Shown here one piece after another: positions 59,664 to 64,000 of a stretch of 64,000 bases of DNA (positions are counted from its first letter, which is position 1; each line of letters opens with the position of its first letter). Source of the DNA: Larix kaempferi (Eukaryota; Streptophyta; Pinopsida; Pinales; Pinaceae); NCBI GenBank assembly GCA_027924585.1, contig BSBM01001439.1, positions 570,001 to 634,000 on the forward strand, written 5' to 3'. A model generated the notes under the pieces. It worked only from the letters and a program-made list of their open reading frames with translations. It had not been told where the DNA came from and searched no databases. Position numbers and translations under genes: made by a program.

Positions 59664-60128
59664 TCTTGATTGAATTGCATCATAATCTTTACATTGAATG
59701 GATCTAAACTAAAAAAAATGATTCTTAATTAATTTTGTTACCTTTTTTTGGAATAAAGATAAATATATATACTATGTTTACAAATTTTGACAACCCATCT
59801 CCATTCAAAGTAGAGGAAGGGACTTTGTGCCCAAATATTCTTGTTGGCTATGGATTTGTTTTATTACACCTCTTGCGTTCATTATACATCCTTGTTATGT
59901 TATTATACTCACAATAGTTAGGATTTATACAGTGGGTGTCCTCTAATCAAAGTCACTCTATTATTGTGAATCCCATGGTCAATCCTTTTATATAAGATAA
60001 TGACATGTTCTAGTGGAATTTTCACTCCTTATTTTACATGTTGGCCTTGAATTGCCTCTTTGGCCATCAAAGTACTTTTGAATGAAAAAACCTTCAATCA
60101 TTAACTAGTTAGGTTTCCTAGAGGTGCC
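59664..60128. other. Spacer without a recognisable gene
   Basis: AT-rich. The frame at 59735-59917 has no recognisable domain. Confidence 0.45.
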
Positions 60129-60420
60129 AAGTATGGGTGAAACATCAAATAATCAGGCCGAGGCTATTTCTCTTTGGTGTGGTTTACCTTTTGCCAAAAG
60201 AAAACATATCCAACAGTTGATAATTGTTGGGGACACCATGATTATAATTCGTTGCTGGATTTGAATTTGTTTTCGATGGATGATCCTTTATGTCAAGCCA
60301 TGGGGAGAGCGAGTTTGAAGAAGTTAAATTTATTCATGTCTTGCATGCATCCAACAAGTTGGAAGATCGACAAGCCAACAAAGATTGTTTGTGAACTCAC
60401 GACACAATGGAAATAAATGG
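60129..60420 (+). pseudogene. RNase H domain relic
   Basis: From about 60130 the frame reads TSNNQAEAISLWCGLPFAKR, then IQQLIIVGDTMIIIRCW, then stop. This is the family pattern TNNxAEAxAL...LxVxGDSxxII, with Thr for Ser after Asp. A shifted frame then gives FEEVKFIHVLHASNKLEDRQ followed by ANKDC, matching the C-terminal HVxRxxNxxADxxAN pattern. The stop and frameshift make it a relic. It probably derives from a plant non-LTR or similar retroelement; no RT was found beside it. Confidence 0.75.
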
Positions 60421-61020
60421 GAAGGTGGTAGGAAATCTTACGATTCCATAGCATTCATGTATCTCTCCAAGAACACCTAACATTCATAGATGTTTCCTCA
60501 TTTGTAGTGAATATATTTCTCAATCAAGTAGGTATTAGGTTTTCAAGTTACTCCGTCTCTTTACTCACTATGAACCAAGGATTATTCATTCACATCAACC
60601 CATGCATTCCTGTTACAATGAAATTCTCTCCAACAATCCTTACACTCATGTTACATACTTAGGTTTCTTGAACTGATTACATGGAAAACATCAAAGAACA
60701 TGCATGTTCTTGTTTCATTAGGATCTTTCCATTTTTCCCATGTGCCAAGCACTTGGTGGTTTTATACGAGTTGATATATGTCTTTCTCTTATACTACTTG
60801 AATCTAAAATTTTAAGGTCTTCATGTATAATTTTTGTGTAATTTATATGTAAATTCCATTTTGATAGCGTGCACTAGATGGTGAGGAACAATGTTTCATT
60901 GCGAACAAAATCGACTACCATAATGTTTTTAATTTTTGAAACTATATTACTTTTTTGAAGGTTGCGTTTTTGCTAAAATATAAGAACACACTTTACATGG
61001 TTTAACCTTATTTACAAGTT
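60421..61020. other. Spacer without a recognisable gene
   Basis: AT-rich sequence between the RNase H relic and the next gene remnant. Nothing supported. Confidence 0.45.
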
Positions 61021-61042
61021 ACAATTCAATTATGTTACAGGA

Positions 61043-62451
61043 TTGAAAGGAGTTACAATGGAAAATATAAATTTGACAATAGGGGACTATGTTGACCTCC
61101 TAATTAATGGTCAATTTATTGGGCTAGGAAGGGTTGACTCTATAGAGACTGGAACTTATTATGGCGGAGAAAGAGTTAATGCAGGCTATGTTATGGTTTT
61201 GATAATTGATGTCACTCAACCACATTTGATTGTGGAAGATGTTGATGAAGGGGACATACATCCATGGAGATCATGGATTTGAGGCATAAAAAAGGTAAAT
61301 CAAAATATTGAAGCATGTGTTCAGTGTTATTGATATTACATTGAATGTTTTTTGAGAAAATACTAAGCTTCTTTAATTTGGTGTACAAGTGCAAATGTCT
61401 CTAATTCATTTTCTATTGGAGACAAGGTAGATCTTCTGCAACATGGAGTGAAGGTGGGTGAGTGATCCATATTCAATACAGACCTTGGGAATAAGGTGCA
61501 TGGAAGGATGGCAAAGAAAGGATGCATAGTGGTTAATATTGAGAAGGTGTTAAAACATGATGCTCTTCTACCACATCCAACAGGATTCGAGCATACATTA
61601 GCATGGAAAATTTTATGGACCCATACTTATTTAAAAGCGTATAAACCTTGGTGAATCTTACCAATTTTTAAAATGTCAACTATAAAATATTTGGTGATAT
61701 TTTTCTAAAATTATTTCAATTTATAAGTATTTTATATAATTTATATAATAATTTGGCAATTTTTAGTGTGAAAAAAGTTTACCTTGTCAAAAATGGGCTA
61801 AACGAGGCTTCAAAAAATGCAAATTGGTGAATATGTTTTTGGAAAAAAACATGAAAAAATATCCCATGGGCTAAATTTCGCCCCTAAAATTACCCTTGTA
61901 CATTAGGGGGTGCATTGGAATCTTATGAAATTTGGCCAAAATCAGATTTGGAACCACATTTTCATGATCATCCCATAAATATTCTCCAAGATAGGGTTAC
62001 ATTCACATGTAAAAATGTTTCTCTTACACAAATGCATAGGAACAAGCATGTGCATTTCCAAAGGGATCATAGTTTATGCCCGTGAGGATGACATGGTTGA
62101 GGGTGAAACTCTAGGTGAAATGAATTCGGTGTTTTTGTGAAAGACATAGATGGAAATTATGAAAGATATGGAATTGGGGATAAGTCTATACATTGTTTGG
62201 TTAGATGGCCAATAAATAAGTTGGTGGACGATGAAGGTGAGATTTTAAGGGTGAAGGGAAATTTCAAGGAGCCACCCAAGGAAATGGTGGTATGGGATAT
62301 TATAGAGGACACAAGTCCCTTAAATAAATGGGATGGGGATCTTTATAATGATAAAAATTTAGACTCTATTGATATGCATGTAATGATGCCATATAAAAGG
62401 ATTAAAGGATCTATTGCTATAAAAAAGTTGGAAATTGTCAAACATAGATAG
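61043..62451 (+). pseudogene. Unrecognised gene remnant with repeated GDxVDLL modules
   Basis: Module 1 (61043-61282; a TATGTTACAG acceptor-like site lies just upstream) contains IGDYVDLLINGQFIGLGRVDS and NAGYVMVLIIDV. Module 2 (about 61420-61620) repeats the pattern with a stop: IGDKVDLLQHGVKVGE, then KKGCIVVNIEKVL and LLPHP. A third frame (62137-62451) has GIGDKSIHCLVRWPINKLVDD and an acidic region. The pattern recalls plant transposase-associated DUF domains with a terminal W-P motif, but I cannot name the family. Possible donors (AAAAAGGTAAATC near 61290) suggest a spliced gene. The last frame stops just before the solo LTR target site. AT-rich non-coding stretches lie between the pieces. 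Confidence 0.4.
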
Positions 62452-62455
62452 ATGA

Positions 62456-63831
62456 TGTCACGTCCCCATCTTGACCCTATCACATTAAAATTGTAAATGA
62501 TGTAATCTTGTTATATAATCGTGGTGAGGAGCTCAAGGCCAAGGCCCCACCATCAATTTATTGATGCATATGGTTTACGTGCTAGCCCAACACAATGGAA
62601 TTGTAAATATCATATAAATATGCATTTAATAAAATACCCACAACTAGCTATTGAATGAAACAAGAGATGGGGGCATGATTTTACAAGGAATCGGGAGGGA
62701 AAACATTCAAACCCTTGGAGCCAATCAAGTCAAGCCAAGTGTCAATGAGAGAACCCATCAAACCCTCAACTACCCATGTTGACTTTTGTACCCAATCATT
62801 GATTTCTCCCAAGAGTTGGTTGAGGTAGTTAATGCCTTGGGGAATGAGAGGTATGGCTGTCCAATTTCTGGTATGGGAAAGCCACCCTGCATGGGAAATC
62901 ACGTTTTGCTTCTTGGTCAAGAAAAGAGCCATGAATTGCTACCCAAGCCATTATCCATCAACCAGTTGCTCTCCCTCACGATTTTGGAGCTACCTGGGCG
63001 TTTTCCAGCCATGTTTTCCTGTGTTTTCATTCATTCTTAGCTGGGAGAAGGGTGTTTTTGTGTTGTATACCAGTGGGGAAGAAGGGGAATGGAATTGGGG
63101 TTCCATAGAGATCGTTTGGCTACTGAATGCTTAGTTAGTTGGGGAAGAAATCGTTTTCCTCCTTGTGATTGTTTCTCCCCATCCCATAATCCATTTTTGG
63201 TTGGAAACGAATTGGGGAAAACCCATGACCATCCTGTTGTAAATCCCATTGTTAAATGTATATCCCTGCCCAATGATTGTGCTTGCTATGTGAGAAAAGA
63301 GTATGTTGGGGTATGGGTTATGGGTCTCCATTGTTTTGGCTTGATCCTGAGTGCAAGCATCCAGGGTTCTGATGGAGCTTGATAAACCCAGCTATGGACT
63401 AGCTTGGCTCAAATGAAATGCTTAATTGGCTATGTATGAGCTGAATGTCCCCTTTTTCCTTGTAGGAATCATGCCCAGCTTGGGGGTGGCAGTTGTGTAG
63501 AGAGATTGATGAACAAAACTGGCCTATGGTTGGGTGGAACGTTGCAGCGACATAGTTAGTTGTTTGGGACAATTGCAAAATGGAGATAAGTGTTTTTCTG
63601 TCTATGTATTTACTTTTGCACTGTATTAATTTGATGACTGTTGATATGTTGTATGCATGAGTAATGTGTGTGGATAGTTTAATTCCACTGTGCATAATTG
63701 ATTTGTTTTACATCTGCACACAAATGATTTATTCATATGATTCTAATGAATGGGCTGAGATTATGTGAAAGCCCCAGAGATTGGCATCATGTTCCCTCCC
63801 TTGCCTTGGATGGATGGGTGGGTACGTGACA
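62456..63831 (+). repeat. Solo LTR of the element A family (1376 bp)
   Basis: Flanked by gatga at 62451-62455 and 63832-63836. Starts TGTCACGTCCCCATCTTGACC and ends GGTGGGTACGTGACA. It aligns along its length with the reverse complement of 488-2155 and is shorter by roughly 290 bp. There is no internal element sequence, so it is the product of LTR-LTR recombination. Open frames inside (62786-63134, 63089-63382) are shadows. Confidence 0.92.
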
Positions 63832-64000
63832 GATGAAGAGAAAGAAATATGACTTTTGGCAGCAGATGAATGTTGCAAACAAGGTTGTCTTTAGAATGTA
63901 GATAGTAAATCCATTGCAGATGCTAGAAGGGGCATCATTGGGCCTATATTTTTGGGAAGTACCACTTTTTGAAAAAATAATTTTGGTGTGGACAAAGACA
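63832..64000 (+). other. Right flank of the solo LTR
   Basis: Continuous with 62455 before the insertion. A short frame from 63838 (KRKKYDFWQQMN) is open for about 22 codons, then stops. Too short to judge whether it belongs to the remnant at 61043-62451. Confidence 0.35.

Overview
The window looks like intergenic DNA from a large plant nuclear genome, possibly a gymnosperm. It is AT-rich, I found no intact host gene, and almost everything is nested, mutated LTR retrotransposons of plant Ty3/gypsy and Ty1/copia type plus tandem repeats. The plant assignment rests on the retroelement lineages: a chromodomain gypsy, a Tat-type gypsy with a second RNase H, and Tork-like copia with initiator-Met tRNA primer sites. 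The species cannot be read from the sequence.

Region by region: 488-7309 is a minus-strand chromovirus (element A, target duplication gccct) inserted into an older gag-only LTR element (element F: 1-487 and 7310-about 11660). Next come a ~145-bp satellite (11661-12840), an AT-rich spacer, a GC-rich ~358-bp satellite (14820-16310) ending in a fold-back, and the 3' end of a copia element (LTR 18760-19337). A palindromic short-unit array (21165-23225) stops about 225 bp before a ~15.5-kb Tat-type gypsy (element B, 23451-47218) and resumes about 50 bp after it.

Element B carries two later insertions. Element D (30427-33684, minus strand, target duplication ttcat) encodes only gag and a protease-like region. 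Copia element C (41907-46930, target duplication tgtag) sits inside B's right LTR. Downstream of integrase, B carries an archaeal-type RNase H reading frame whose four acidic residues are all present. Beyond that, on the opposite strand, is a gene remnant with a recognisable 89-bp intron. This is the most interesting gene content of the window.

Right of B are the second array block, a LINE-like insertion (48785-49639, target duplication ctcacaaagg), and a ~1.4-kb tandem duplication. The first copy of that duplication is interrupted by a decayed copia (element E, 50202-57194, target duplication gtttt); the second copy preserves the empty target site. The window ends with an RNase H relic, an unrecognised gene remnant and a solo LTR of the element A family (62456-63831, target duplication gatga).

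All the large reading frames are broken. Many of the nonsense codons are TAG where CAG is expected, or other C-to-T type changes. That fits long-term silencing and methylation-linked decay. No tRNA, rRNA or CRISPR feature was seen.
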